A stretch of 64,000 bases of DNA, taken from positions 771,952 through 835,951 of the forward strand of contig NC_030992.1 in assembly GCF_000149955.1 (NCBI RefSeq), in the 5' to 3' direction. Source of the DNA: Fusarium oxysporum f. sp. lycopersici 4287. Its lineage: Eukaryota; Ascomycota; Sordariomycetes; Hypocreales; Nectriaceae. Both the position numbers and the translations under genes were made by a program. Shown here piece by piece: positions 35,785 to 47,660 of this stretch. Each line of letters begins with the position of its first letter. Position 1 is the stretch's first letter. A model generated the notes under the pieces. The model did no database searches, had not been told where the DNA came from, and saw only the letters and a program-made list of their open reading frames with translations.

Positions 35785-36098
35785 TGTTCTCCGGAGTTGC
35801 TACGGGTGCTTCATCCCACCGCTCTCAGGTTCGCCCAGTTCGCCTGTCAGCATTGCCTCAAGGACCACCAATCCTAATCTGACCGCCCGCATATTGCACT
35901 ATTCGATTGGCCACCCATCAAGCCTCGTTGGGTATCAACACATAATCACAATTACAATTGTAATTGTTAGTTGAGCCTCAAAGTCCCAGACGGTAGAGAG
36001 CTCCCCGCTACCGTATGTCACCCCCATCTCGTATCGACCTCTGAACATCTCTCTTTGATCCTCATCCAGCTTCTAGAAACCAAATATGCGTCCATATC
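35785..36098. other. Divergent promoter region
   Basis: It lies between two oppositely oriented membrane-anchored protein genes. A CAATTACAATTGTAATTG palindromic stretch lies near 35950-35967. Confidence 0.45.
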
Positions 36099-39000
36099 AT
36101 GGTATGGGGGCTTCCAAGTAATGAGAAACCCTCTTTCAAGGATAAACTTGCGCTAAAGTTCAAGACTCTTTTTGGGAAGGGCTTTCGGAAGAAGAAAAGT
36201 TGCGAGACAATTCAACCTCTGCAAGATACCACAAACAGCCGTCGAACGCCCTTTTCCCAGAGCCTGAGACCATCACACCGAAGACTTGCGATTCAAGCAT
36301 TCTTATCATCTCAGCCGACACAATCACAATATTTTGAAGAGAGAGAAGCAGCACCTCAGGTATTTCAGCCATCCTCATATCACACTGGCATACCACCCAC
36401 TGCACATTCTCCGCGCGATCAGACAAACACAGACGTCAAGACACTGCCTCACAGTCGCAATATGATCTTTTATGACCTTCCGGTCCACTCGACGACCTGC
36501 TCAGCAGAAGCGTTCCAAAAAAGGTTTCGATACGTCACAAATGAATTGAGGAAGGTTGTCGCTGAACATAACGAACTTCGTATGTGCGGTCGACATATCA
36601 ACTACAGTTGCCACATGATTGGCGACTCGAAGGATTCGGCTTTGCCCTCTATACTTATCGAGTGTCGAAAAAGAGATCTAAAGTTGTTGAGAGAGCTCTT
36701 TAACAAGCACGCCGCGCGACTCTGTTGTCGCAAGGACTCGACTTGGCCTACACTGGTACATCACGATCTTCCATCATCGAGACCTTCATTCCAACTTATC
36801 TATTTGTCGCACGCATTCCACCCTACAATGCAACACGCTGCAAATAACTCAGTGGTAGTCAGAAACTCATCCAGCGATACACTCTGCGGTTCTCTGGTCC
36901 AGTATGAGGGCCGTATAGCCACCATCGGCCTGACAATTATCGTCGATGGCATAAGTCACATGATGACTGTCAACCATCTCTTCAATAACAATTTGGGAGA
37001 TGAGAACTCGCTTTTCACTGCTGATGATGAGCCGGTTCATCGTAGCAGCTCAAGCGAGAAGTCAACAAGTGCGTGTCACGACACTTGTGTCATTCCACCA
37101 AATCCCGATCTACATCAAGAAAAACAGAATTTGGACATTGATTATAGCAGCATGCATGAGAGTGTTGTAGAAGAGAGTCTCAATGCGTCATACACGAAAG
37201 AATGCCCGCAATCTCGTCTTGCCGAGTGCCGGGCGGGCCAACCCATTCCTCTCCCACATACATTGGATCCCCCAGCACCATACCTGGACTGGGCATTCGT
37301 TGAGTTGAACGACTCTTCAGCGAGCTTCCAACTACCTAACATTATCACCCTAGACTCTATGTCGAGCCCCGTACTCCTTCGCCAAGTGTCGAAACAACCG
37401 CTGTCTCATACCACGTCGGTGTACATGATTTCGGGGATAAATGGCACAAGAAAAGGCTGCCTATTCAGTGGTCTCAGTGAACTTGGTCCACTACAAGGTC
37501 GAAGCCCATGTAGAGCCTGGAAAATGATACTAGATTCTGATCAAGGTAAGAAATGTGTCTGGGTCTTGCTCAATTATGACTAAATTGATATGTTAGATCT
37601 CGAGCCAGGAGAGTGCGGCTCAATCGTTGTTGACCAGACTACGTTCGACATATATGGCCATGTTATCGGATCCAACATTATTGGTGATGTTTTCGTTGTT
37701 CCACTTTCAGACACTATGGAACAAATCCGAGTTGCTTTTAATGCAACCACTGTGACCCTACCCTCACAGAACCTCATCCTGCCACTTTGCAACATATCTG
37801 AAGATACCATGACTACCCAGGCAAGGCTTTCTACTATCCAATCACAACCAACCACCGCATACACTCGTCTTCACCCTGGTTCCGCAAAATGCTCTCTAGG
37901 ATCTTCCTCAATCGCACAGACATGGAAGCGTCCGGAAGATCCGAGAAGCCACAGCGGCCAATTCCTTAAGTTTCAAAGACTTTTTCATCCAGACAAGGAG
38001 GGCACTTCGTACCTGCAAACATTGAATGAAGCGGGACTGCTGGATCACGAAGCGGAAGTTCCAACCCTTCTGCTTTGCTATCCGGACACAAAGTTTACAG
38101 AACGAAGCATGAAGCGTATACAAGACTTTTGCCGTGGTGCTTCATTCGCTCTGGACAAGTTCGTATCTCACCCACTTAGCTCAGGCCCATACGCCAGCTC
38201 AGATACCAGCATTAAGCCAACAGCCATGGATTCAAGCATAGAAATCCCGTATTTTGCGGTTGTCACTGATGTAGGTTGGTGCGATAATACGCTTTGCTAT
38301 ACCAGTCGACACAAACCACTTGCATCAAGCCTCAGGCTAAATGAGATGCTGAAAGAAAAGGTATGTACTCAGGAGTCTTTTATCAACACGGAGAGAGGAT
38401 TTGTGACTTATTCTTTCTAGCGATTTCATCCCATAGACCCAGGCCCAGGCCCGGCCTTGATAAGGCAACTCAGACGAATGTAGGCAACGAATAGACATCG
38501 TAACGTGTCACTGAGCTGATAGCTTAAAATAGTTACATCCATAACCCAGATGGGGCTAGTATCCTGGCTCTCATGAGGACCATGTCCTGCCGCCAAGTAG
38601 CCATCCTCCGTCCGATAATCATGTCCTACGTCACGACAAACATCGACCCGTACATACAGATCAATGAGACCGTAAGTTAATATAGCATTAAAATCATAGA
38701 ACACTTTAACCAACAACTTGATATTATAGCAATGGTGGGGATCATGCCAGCATCATCTCAGGTTTCAATTTCCCTTCTTTACACTCGTTCCTAAAGGCTA
38801 TAATGATCCCCGAACCATGTCCAAGACGGGAGAGCCATTCAGAACTCGATTGAGTCTTTCCTTTCTGACTCAATGTCCCGTGGGGACGCTGTTTCGCGAA
38901 CATAGCCAAGCCAGTCTCTGTGAATCAGTAATCTCATTTGGGATCGCTGTACATAGTATTGATTACTGGGACGTATACTGCTTTGAAGACGGTAACGCTA

Positions 39001-39705
39001 GTATATCGATTTTTGGATTTGACTTCGAAGATGACGAATCTGGCTTCGATAATGATTTACAAATATCTGAAGAAATGCTCAGACACTCCCCCCGAACCTT
39101 TTTCCTGCACACAATGAGTGTAAGTCTTGATCGGGCGCTGGACCAGCACACCGAGATCTTGGAAGTCTTCCAGGACTTTATCAAGGGGCAAGTGCGTTAC
39201 TTATCGGTAAGTCTTTTCTCTGGCAAAGTCATAATAGTATGAAATAGTATAAACAGGACTTGGCTAAGTACTAACTATCCTCCAGAAGAGTGCTAAACAA
39301 CCGCATGGATTCGCACACAACAGTCGTCAGCTAAAAGAAGCCCTCCGTCAAGTGCTCCATTCGATAACAGTCCTGACACGTAATGTTCATGAATTCTTAT
39401 CAAATGATCCCAGAAAGGACCTTGAGGATGTCCCTCACGGCGGTGATTTTGCCGATGGGAGTAAGCCAAATGACATGGAAACACTCCTACGTCGCATAAA
39501 TACGTTATGCGGCCGGTTGCGGGGCATTCAGCTCGCCTACCAACAACTGGAAGCTAAAGTGACCTCCGTCAGTGGTGAGCAGGAAGATCTAGCGAGGAGG
39601 CCTCGTGATAAGTATATCACACAGATCACGATTGCAGCGTTTACCCTAGGAATTCTCAACCTTATAGCCCAGATTTTTGCAGCCTATGGTTCTAATAGCA
39701 ACTGA
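36099..39705 (+). CDS. Chymotrypsin-fold-like domain fused to a membrane-anchored helical domain
   Basis: Six exons, 36099-37545, 37597-38360, 38421-38479, 38533-38671, 38730-39206 and 39286-39705, join into one frame of 1101 residues with phases that all agree. The N-terminus is basic. Residues about 260-560 look like a trypsin-like fold found in fungal hypothetical proteins: a His in TVNHLF, an Asp in YLDWAF and a nucleophile region PGECGSIVVD where Cys replaces the usual Ser, as in 3C-type cysteine proteases. After about residue 620 the protein resembles a second fungal family, with a LIRQLRR-IYIHNPDG segment and a C-terminal helix (ITIAAFTLGILNLIAQIF). These two parts are often separate genes, so two overlapping genes cannot be excluded, but no stop separates them. 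Activity is unproven. Confidence 0.62.
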
Positions 39706-40192
39706 GTAACGTCCTACTGTTGATGGATAGATTCATTGAATTGATGGAATTATATGCTCAATCTTACTTGGCTTGCACCACGTAGACTTGCTTGTTGTTT
39801 TCATCGTCATGTCTCCGTTATCATGAACACTTATCCTTGTGCAACCTTAACCAGTTGATCGGAGTCTGATACCGAGCCTCGAGCTACCCACCGTCCATGC
39901 CGCCATTTTACAGCAATCTCAGCCTGTGAAACACGAACTAAATGCGACAACTTCAAGTTTTGATAATTTTTATAGGCCTTATTCTTCTATCATCTATGTA
40001 ACATAGGCTTCTGTTTTTTTTGGCTAGCGGTATAACGGTCTGACCATCACATCAGGTATAATGAGACGAAACCCAAGCGACACGTGACCTGTCACGATTG
40101 CCGCTTTTGTGGCCTTTTCGCTTGTTGGTTTCCCTCACCGCACATGTTTTCCTCCCCTTATTTCTTACAAGCTCCTGTTTATTTCCTTTCCT
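39706..40192. other. Intergenic region
   Basis: No gene was recognised. Confidence 0.5.
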
Positions 40193-41091
40193 ATGGCGTT
40201 ACCTGCTGCTGATCCTCAAGAGCATCCTGCATGGATATATAATCCTTCTGCCGATATTCAAGAGTATCCTGACTGGACACATGACCCCGAAGTACGAACG
40301 CCACGGTTCGATGGAGGCCCTCGATGTCGCCGCAGTATCTTTGTCAGGTTAAAGCAGGCGTTAACGCACGGCGGCAATAGACTACACTAACGGGGTTTCG
40401 CCATCATACGTACTGCTTATGGCCCGGAATCAGAAGAACAGTTCCAGCACGCCTTGACTCTTATTGGTCGCATAGCTCAAGTTTGGTCTGATGATGAGAT
40501 TACTAGCTGTAAGACGCTGATGGCATATTTGAAGGAAAATGATATAGAGCGGCTTGGCCATATCTCTATGGAAGTCGACACATGACCAAATCACGAATTT
40601 ACACGCCGCTACCAGAATGATATTCAGAAGATAAACAGCAGCTTGATGATGTTTCAGTAGCTACAGTGCGTAGGTACTTTAATGACTGGATTGCATCCAA
40701 AAATGGCACTTCAGTCGCTGACGATGTACGCTTTACTACATACATTATGCTAGACACCGAGACCCTGCTTCAACTTGCCGAGGCGCCTCAAGATCTCGAG
40801 CTTGACTCAAATTCGAGCGAATTCTTCAGATCGCAGTATTAGGTGAAGATGGTGGACGCAGAATCTGCAGGCGAAGAGGCCTTCGACGCTCTTCTCTATG
40901 GCATGGATAGTCTCGCAGCATATTGGTTTCACAAGAATAACTCGCGAAGATTGGTTGTCCATAGAAAGAACCGCGAGAATCCGGGAGTTCTATACCATGG
41001 CTTTGCACCTCATGAGAAAGCAATACAAGATGCGTTCAAGGCACATATGAAGCAGGGGGCAGATATTAGAAGCGATCAAACAAAGAACTGA
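40193..41091 (+). pseudogene. Fungal hypothetical-family gene with stops and frameshift
   Basis: The frame starts at ATG 40193 with a Pro/Trp-rich N-terminus (QEHPAWIYNP, YPDWTHDPE). It is then broken by TAA at 40388-40390 within about 60 bases of extra sequence, TGA at 40583-40585, a net one-base deletion near 40626, and TAG at 40840-40842. After the last stop the frame runs on to 41091. Between breaks the sequence keeps coding character. It resembles a fungal family of about 280 residues without assigned function, in which I expect Arg at the TGA and Trp at the TAG position. Both stops are one transition away (CGA to TGA, TGG to TAG). Confidence 0.68.
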
Positions 41092-41254
41092 TTTACAGTT
41101 AAGAAGATTCGCGATTTGTATGTAGTCATCACGAGCCACGGCAGTAAAAAGGCTCTTACTGCAGCTACAATATTATATTATGCCTAATCGCTATCTACAG
41201 GAGTCATCGTCAGAAACAAATTCGAAGCCACGACTGCCTGAGGTGCAGACGATG

Positions 41255-42088
41255 TTAAGCCACCTTACTAGGCTCCCTCGTATCGTAAGTAAAGTAATAT
41301 GTCGCTGTTACTTCAGTCCTGACTGGAAATGGGGCCTTCCAGTCATAATTAGGCCTTACACAGTATGCATTACCAACAGCGAGATTATCTGAACATTTCT
41401 GGGCGTCACCCAGATCGGTATTAACCTCGAGTAATAGGTCAATATGGATTCCTGCTGCTGCACAAATACGAGCGCACGAGTCTGCCTTGTCTGCAACGTG
41501 CCACCCACCGCAACGCTCTGTCGTCCCTTTAGGGACCTTGGCACCCTTTGGGGGGGCTATCTTATTGTAGGTGTATGGGTCTTGTACTTGGGGCGTGGTC
41601 GTACCGGTGCCGTTAGTGGAACTGTTGTACTGCCCGAACTGGGGACCGAAGCATAGAACTGTGCCATAGACAAAGGTGAAGGACTGGAGATCGACACAGT
41701 CGAAGCCAACCCCGGGATTGTAGAGCTGGACATCTCCAAATTGGAGTTGATTTGTCCTGTTGTACTCGATACTGAAGCAATTTTCGTCAGGCCGAAGGAT
41801 GTAGGTGCGAGGGCATGTTGGGGGGATACACAATTTCGTCCCAGTATCAATAGTTGTGCCGACGTTGCAGTTGGACAAGCGGTATTGATTGGCATTGAAG
41901 AGTGCCGCTGAGGAAACACTGTGCTTCAGCGCTACTGAGTTACACGTTTCCTTTGCATCACTAGTTGTGTACCACTCGTCAGTGTCGCAGTCGAGCGAAT
42001 TTAAGTGGGGATGGTGGCTAGAATGGCCAAAGACAAAAGAGCAGAGAACGAAAAGGCCCCAGACAATGCGGTTTATGCACAAATTCAT
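41255..42088 (-). CDS. Secreted protein with three LysM-type domains
   Basis: A single-exon frame of 277 residues from ATG at 42088; an in-frame upstream extension to 42172 would hide the signal peptide, so the inner ATG was chosen. Signal peptide about 1-21 (CINRIVWGLFVLCSFVFG). Three LysM-like segments follow, each with paired Cys: about 35-85 (ETCNSVALKHSVSSAALFNA), about 92-145 (ENCFSIEYNRTNQLQFGDVQ), and about 190-250 (DSCARICAAAGIHIDLLLE). The linker has N-glycosylation sequons. LysM domains bind chitin-type oligosaccharides; secreted fungal forms can protect hyphae or reduce plant chitin perception. The role here is inferred from family only. Confidence 0.82.
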   Translation of the reverse strand: MNLCINRIVWGLFVLCSFVFGHSSHHPHLNSLDCDTDEWYTTSDAKETCNSVALKHSVSSAALFNANQYRLSNCNVGTTIDTGTKLCIPPTCPRTYILRPDENCFSIEYNRTNQLQFGDVQLYNPGVGFDCVDLQSFTFVYGTVLCFGPQFGQYNSSTNGTGTTTPQVQDPYTYNKIAPPKGAKVPKGTTERCGGWHVADKADSCARICAAAGIHIDLLLEVNTDLGDAQKCSDNLAVGNAYCVRPNYDWKAPFPVRTEVTATYYFTYDTREPSKVA

Positions 42089-43027
42089 GGTAGAAAGATG
42101 AGAGACTGGGACAGTAGAGCAAGTATGGTTGCAACTCAACTCAGCTGGTGCGATGGCAGAGAACTCAAGCAATATCTGGACGGCTGCTTAGTGAAAAGCC
42201 GGATGCCTTGGCTGCAACCGAGAGACAAAGAGCTTGAGCAGTAATTTCGTTTCGGTAATGCTCGTACGTAAGAAGATTGGAAGAACCTTGAAAAAATGAA
42301 GAGACTCAACTACGGACTCGGTTTCCTGGGACTCGATATCGTTCGAAAGCAGCAAAGGCGGACAACCAGTCGACTTGTACAAGATGCTTGAATTTTCTGG
42401 AGAAAACTCGGATCAAGTCTCCCGTCTAAAGCAACGTTTTGATTAAAAAGTCATGAAACCAAACATCAGCCGCGGCAAAAAGTTAATGTGAGTGGAGCGT
42501 TAATTTCAACGACTCATGGAACCAACAGCTCAACCAGGATGAACCAACAACACAGGTGGGTCGAAAAATCATATTAATGCCTGGATGCAATCGAGTATGT
42601 TGTAGTCGGGAGGGCTAATATGTTGCAAGAAATACGTAAAGCTCTATATAAATTTGGCAAAGATTTAATTAGTTCTTGCTGTGATATGCCCTATAGACAC
42701 CCTAACCCTAAGATAAACTATTCCGATCATTTTGCGATAAGAGACATTCCATCTCGATATATCCGCTACTGAGCAGCGATCACCTACACCGGCAGTTTTT
42801 ACACCGAACTCTGGAACAAACGCCATCACATAGCGGCAGGGGTCTGGCTACCAATCGCTGTGTCATCTGTCTGGGTGACATAGCAGAGCTGTGCAAAGCG
42901 CAGCCCTGCCAGTATACTAACTTCGATTTTCTGTCTTGCTACATGGTTATAAAAGTATCCTATATATCTGTTATATAAACCTCAAATTATCCAAGTCTTA
43001 TACGAGGATGGTTAGTATAAAAAGGTA
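42089..43027. other. Intergenic region
   Basis: Promoter side of the LysM gene, then AT-rich sequence. A two-unit telomere-like string (CCCTAACCCTAA) lies at about 42700-42711. No gene was recognised. Confidence 0.5.
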
Positions 43028-43788
43028 TATAAGACCCCGGTGCTCTCCAGTAGCCAGGACAGTACTGACTCGGACTCCAGACAACGGGTACCGCCGTTAG
43101 TCGATGATGAGATCACTCGGAGACGACGCTTAATTTGTCAGAATACCCTCTATACTCTGCATGTCGGTCTTACTGGCCGAAAGGTCCCCAGATCACGATA
43201 CAACAACTTTTACCACAGAATTTCTCAAACGATCCGGTGCTTGAATCTTGACGAGTTGCGAGTTTTTGAGGTTCTCTACACTAACTTTAGTAGCCCATCT
43301 AACAGTCAATAGCCGAGGTCTACTACTGCCGAATGTCTGCACGAAGAAATCATTGCGGTTCTCAAATCGATAGATACACAAGAGAGCTCTGGCAAAGCTG
43401 AGAATTTGATTGGGGGGTTTCTTAGGCGTGACAATACTCGACTTCTCTTCCATAAGCTGAGGGCCTGGCTCAGAAGTGGCTTTGATTCGTTAGCTGAATG
43501 GGATCGTGCGGTCCAATTTCCTGAGAGGCATGTTTGATAAGATTATCCATTGGTAGGAACACCTAGATCTTGGTTTACCACCTAGGAAATAGACGAAAAA
43601 ACATTTTACTAACCTTTGCACAGCGTCTTCCATATATCGAGATAGAGCAATGTTATAGAAACTATTTCTTTCTCCAAGTCCTACCGATCATCTCGTTAGT
43701 ACTAACCTTTCTATGTAGTCTTGGAAGTTGGGCTGCTTACTATCACAAGCTGCCGAGACATGTCAAAGTAGAAAACCATTATTATTGA
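43028..43788 (+). pseudogene. Remnant of a membrane-protein gene
   Basis: An open frame without ATG runs from about 43028 to TAG 43310-43312, and the same frame continues 63 codons to about 43539. A second frame (43570-43788) ends with a hydrophobic helix (FFLQVLPIISLVLTFLCSLG) and a short tail. The parts read as one soluble-plus-C-terminal-anchor protein that has lost its start, gained a stop and shifted frame. The first part is Arg-rich with acidic and Leu-rich helices. I recognise no family. Confidence is limited because only composition and frame continuity support it. Confidence 0.45.
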
Positions 43789-44183
43789 TGGGATTCAGTG
43801 ATGACTGATAATCCGATTACTACAGAGTGCCGAAAAATGAATCATCTGACGTAACGTTGAGGTGCCCATGTTTGTGGTATTCCTAAATAGGCATAGAGGA
43901 TCCACGTTACGTACGGTTCATGTTAGTAACTCTGGCTGCGATAAGATTAGTGATTGAATTATGTGTAAAGAAAAAATTCCCACTGGTCAATACTATTAGA
44001 AATAGTTCATTCATTCTATTTTGATGGGTACTGAAGCGGGGAAATCTGGCGTTGAGTTTCTGGGCCTACATGTAGGCTGAAGAATCGGACAATCGCTCAC
44101 CGAGATATATCAACTTCAACAGGCCCCTCTCAGGTGTGCTCGGTCTGCTACGATAGTTTCTGCATCACCTTTGATTTATCATA
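43789..44183. other. Intergenic region
   Basis: Promoter of the DUF218 gene. Nothing else was recognised. Confidence 0.5.
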
Positions 44184-45050
44184 ATGCCTTCCAAAACAGT
44201 CGACACATCAAATGAGTGGTCCGACTCGGCAGATATCGTCTCAAGATTCTTAGCCTTACAGCAGGTATATAGCGCCAAAGAACTAGACTCATATCTCCAG
44301 TCACTGCAACGCATCAAAGAGCACGAATCAGATTCCGAGAATCAATCAACTGATGTCATCGTTCTTTGCGCATCAGCGATCCTGGCTATTCCCGAGGCCG
44401 TTTTTGAGTGGGCGGTGCAGCAGCAGAGCCAAGATGAGGAACGGGAAATAAACACAGTACTGGTGCTATGTGGAGGCATCGGGCCTTGTACATCATTCGT
44501 TTACGACGCTATCAGAGCGAGCAAGAAATACTGCACGATATTTGATACGATAAATGGCAAGCCTGAAGGCGAGGTGTTGAAAGTCATGGCGGGACGCTTC
44601 TACAAGCTCAAGATCAACGAGACTGGGAGCCAAGATCATGGCTTTCGGATTCTGGTCACCGACCGTTCAAACAACTGTGGAGCAGATGCATCAGAGGCAC
44701 AAAAAGTTTTAGAAGAGAGCGGTATTCACTCTCCAAGATCTATGGTTATTGTGCAGGATCCAGCCATGAGCAGCCGCACAGTGTCTTCATTTGAAAAAGT
44801 CTACGAGAGCAATACGGTCCAGATTACTTGCTGGCCACGGCTGAAACAACCAAGAGAGGTTCAACAAGAAAAGGCGCTGCCCGAGAAAGATGCCCGAAGG
44901 GAACTTTGGTCTATGGATCGCTTTCTGGACAGGATCATGGGCGAACAGAATGGAGTTATCAAAGCCAAGTCACCAATCCGTATCCCAAACGAGGTGGAAA
45001 ATGCGTGGTCAGCTATAATGGATGAAAGCAGCTCGAAAGTCTTTTCATAG
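44184..45050 (+). CDS. DUF218 (YdcF-like) domain protein
   Basis: A single-exon gene of 288 residues. An N-terminal helical part (about 1-50) precedes a Rossmann-like DUF218 core: the first strand TDVIVLCASAILAIPEAVFEWA, then LVLCGGIGPCTSFVYDAI (the GGxG turn of the family), DRSNNCGADASEAQKVLEESG and SMVIVQDPAMSSRTV. Bacterial YdcF of this family is reported to bind S-adenosylmethionine, but a reaction is not established. There is no signal peptide or helix, so it is likely cytosolic. It is an intact, ordinary gene at the edge of the pseudogene-rich stretch. Confidence 0.82.
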   Translation: MPSKTVDTSNEWSDSADIVSRFLALQQVYSAKELDSYLQSLQRIKEHESDSENQSTDVIVLCASAILAIPEAVFEWAVQQQSQDEEREINTVLVLCGGIGPCTSFVYDAIRASKKYCTIFDTINGKPEGEVLKVMAGRFYKLKINETGSQDHGFRILVTDRSNNCGADASEAQKVLEESGIHSPRSMVIVQDPAMSSRTVSSFEKVYESNTVQITCWPRLKQPREVQQEKALPEKDARRELWSMDRFLDRIMGEQNGVIKAKSPIRIPNEVENAWSAIMDESSSKVFS

Positions 45051-45338
45051 AAAATAATATCATAATTCTCATTCTATCTTCGGGTGTGATATTGAGAATG
45101 TCTGATATTGACCGGCAACGATTCCGGTTCTGACGTCAATATTCCATATAATATATCGCATCGGCGTTGTCCGAGATGCAGATATCAGATCAGGCTGCGA
45201 GATTATTTTCCTTTTCACAACATCACATGATGCACATCATCCTCAACCCAACCCCACTGATTGGTCCCTCACCAGACATTCTCGAACCATCACCAGAAGC
45301 AAATCTACTTTCCCGGTCCCGGATCTTCTCGCAACACC
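45051..45338. other. Short intergenic region
   Basis: Promoter of the NIF3/CutA-like gene. No feature was recognised. Confidence 0.45.
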
Positions 45339-45722
45339 ATGGCATCACTACGCCGTTTCAGCCTCGTCTTCTACGTCCCACCCGCCAACGCCTCCGCTTG
45401 CAAAGCCGCTATCTTCAAAGCCGGTGCGGGCCGCTATCCCGGTCCTGGCGGGTACACTGAGTGCGCCTGGCAGACGTCCGGGATTGGACAGTTCAGACCG
45501 GGAGATGCGGCGAATCCGGCTATTGGGAAGGTTGGGGAGTTGGAGGAGACGCCGGAGGTTAGGGTTGAGACGTTGATTGTTGGGGAGGAGACAGTACGGA
45601 AGGCTGTTGCGGCATTGAAAGAGTGAGTTTCCGTTGTTCGCAAGGTAAACTATGACTGATTTTATAGGGCGCATCCGTATGAAGAATGTCCGTATCAGGT
45701 TTATCGAGTGGAGGACTTTTGA
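45339..45722 (+). CDS. NIF3/YqfO-type CutA-like small protein
   Basis: Two exons, 45339-45622 and 45668-45722, give 112 residues. The sequence matches the small alpha/beta domain inserted in NIF3/YqfO proteins and also found alone: FYVPPANASACKAAIFKAGAG, GGYTECAWQTSGIGQFRPGDAANPAIG in short pieces, a VE-x-LIVGEE strand, and the terminal AHPYEECPYQVYRVED rebuilt across the intron. Such proteins form trimers or hexamers; a biochemical role is not settled. No targeting signal is seen. Confidence 0.85.
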
Positions 45723-45961
45723 TGAAGATATTAGTGGTTTGGTGGGAATCGACCAGTTATGTGAGCTTCGGTTCTACAACACATAAAATTCGGTCATTCG
45801 AGGCGATTCACACAGTCATTGATAATTACAAGCATTCACTTTTGGCATCTTAGCAACTATAATTCAAATTAGATCAGACTGAGGAAACCGAAATTAGGGT
45901 ATTATCAAAAACTAAATCTTCCAATCGCCATTTTTCGTGATCTTGACCTGAAGTTCCAACA

Positions 45962-47660
45962 TCATGCAACAAGAACCTTTGTCTGCGGTAAGAGAGTCGT
46001 CCATCTCTCCCCAGGCTTTCTACTCCACATCCTCTTCAACGCCTCAATACCCTTCAACAAATTTCCAAACCCACTTCTCGCATGATGTCTTCGCAAAATA
46101 TTCTCAAAATATACCTTATGCTCTTCAAGCTGCGCATCCGACGCTGCCACAAATGTCGTCCAGATCAACATGTGTGCCACGGGGGAAGTTTCTGGAAATT
46201 GTTCGAGTGCTTCGATGAAGCGCTGCACGCGTGCTACCGAGTCGGGGTTGGTGGGTATGGGATCAAGGTCGAAGAAGTTGGAGGTATGGTCGGAGAGGAC
46301 TTGTTGAAGATATATATCTCGAGCTTGGTAGACGAGACTTGCGACTTGGGAGAAGAGTGGTGTGTGTTCTGGGTAGAGTTGGAGGCAGTGGTTGAGACAG
46401 CCGAAGAGTTGGTCGGTTCGAGCTTGGGAAGAGATCATCTGCAGACCTGTTTCTTCACCAAGATGCGGAGCAGCATATACTCGGATCCTGCTCTTCTGTT
46501 AGAATGTCTGTCACTCTGTTTGGGGTTAAGTTGTGTGTACTTACTTGTGAAGCTCACGCATGATAAAGCCAGCCAAGATACCCGTACCAAGCCCCTCCTT
46601 CCCGCCGATAGCGTCCAGCGCTGACTCAAGCATTCGCAGGAGAACAGGAAAGTCTGAGCCTCCAGTGACGAGCACAGATGTCATTAGTAGCAAAAGGCTG
46701 ATTAGCACAGAGTGCTGTGTTGTTTGATTATTGCATATGAGCTCTTGGCGTTGTCGTAGACCTTGAAGCGTTCGACCCAGAAGTTGATATGGATCGGGAA
46801 CGTAAGTGTCATATGTGTTGGTTCCGAAAGCAGAGTAATGCTTCTGGTTCTTCTTGCAATTATTATCGAGCTTATTGATGTGGAAGTGAAAGGCTGAGAC
46901 GGTGAGGACGGCATCCATGACGAGCTCGTCTTGCTGAGCGAGCGGAAGAAGGAGGTGGCGCCAGTCGTTGTGAAAGCCGTCTATGGCTACCATCTCCGTT
47001 GATATGCATCGCGAGACTAACAGGTGTAAGTACCTAAAGGAAACAAGGGAAGGCCGGATACTTACAAGTCATGAAAAGATTCCTCTTCCACGCTGGCATG
47101 TTCTCTGGAACTCCTTGCAAGAAAAGGGTCATGAAGACTTCGCGATCCTCAATTGCCTGAGAATTCGCTAACACGAGGTCATAGATCTCAGGGTCTGATG
47201 AGATGAACTCAATATCATCATCTTGCATTTCGTTATTGTCGTCATCATGAGTATCCGTGCTTCCCGGGTTTGTATCTGCGGCCGAACTTGATGCCGATGA
47301 TGTTGATGCGTCCTTGTCAGCTGAAGAGACTTTCCATTCATTCCTGTGATGAAATCAGTATCCCGATTGAATACATGGAGATGATATTGCGCATACTCTT
47401 CATAAACCCTGTCGATAGTCTTGCCAGCCCACTTCCCTCTCGCGGCAACACCCTTGTTGAACCGATGTCGAATACCCAGGCCACTGCAACTCAGGCCTCT
47501 GGAAGTACACTTATTACAACTTGGTTCATTCCTATCACAATGAATACGTCGTTTAGAGCACTCATGACAACCTATTCCCACGTCAAAACCCGTGCCAAGC
47601 AAAAATGAGGTTGTACTGACCCTTCGTCTTTGGTACATATGCACGTTTCTTTGGCGGCAT
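45962..47660 (-). CDS. Zn2Cys6 transcription factor with fungal-specific regulatory domain
   Basis: A nuclear DNA-binding regulator. Exons from the start: 47621-47660, 47397-47571, 47066-47343, 46545-47016 and 45962-46487, giving 496 residues in a closed frame. The first intron splits the region just before the finger; the start MPPKKRAYVPKTKG is basic. The binuclear cluster is complete, with spacing Cys-x2-Cys-x6-Cys-x6-Cys-x2-Cys-x6-Cys (CHECSKRRIHC then CNKCTSRGLSC). A Ser/Asp-rich linker follows, then the helical regulatory domain with DGFHNDWRHLLLPLAQQDELV and VLTVSAFHF, the pattern of the second fungal-specific factor domain. Targets are unknown. Confidence 0.87.

Noticed and set aside
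42700..42711. Telomere-like CCCTAACCCTAA
   Set aside because: Only two units, within ordinary AT-rich DNA; too short to claim an interstitial telomere or healing site.
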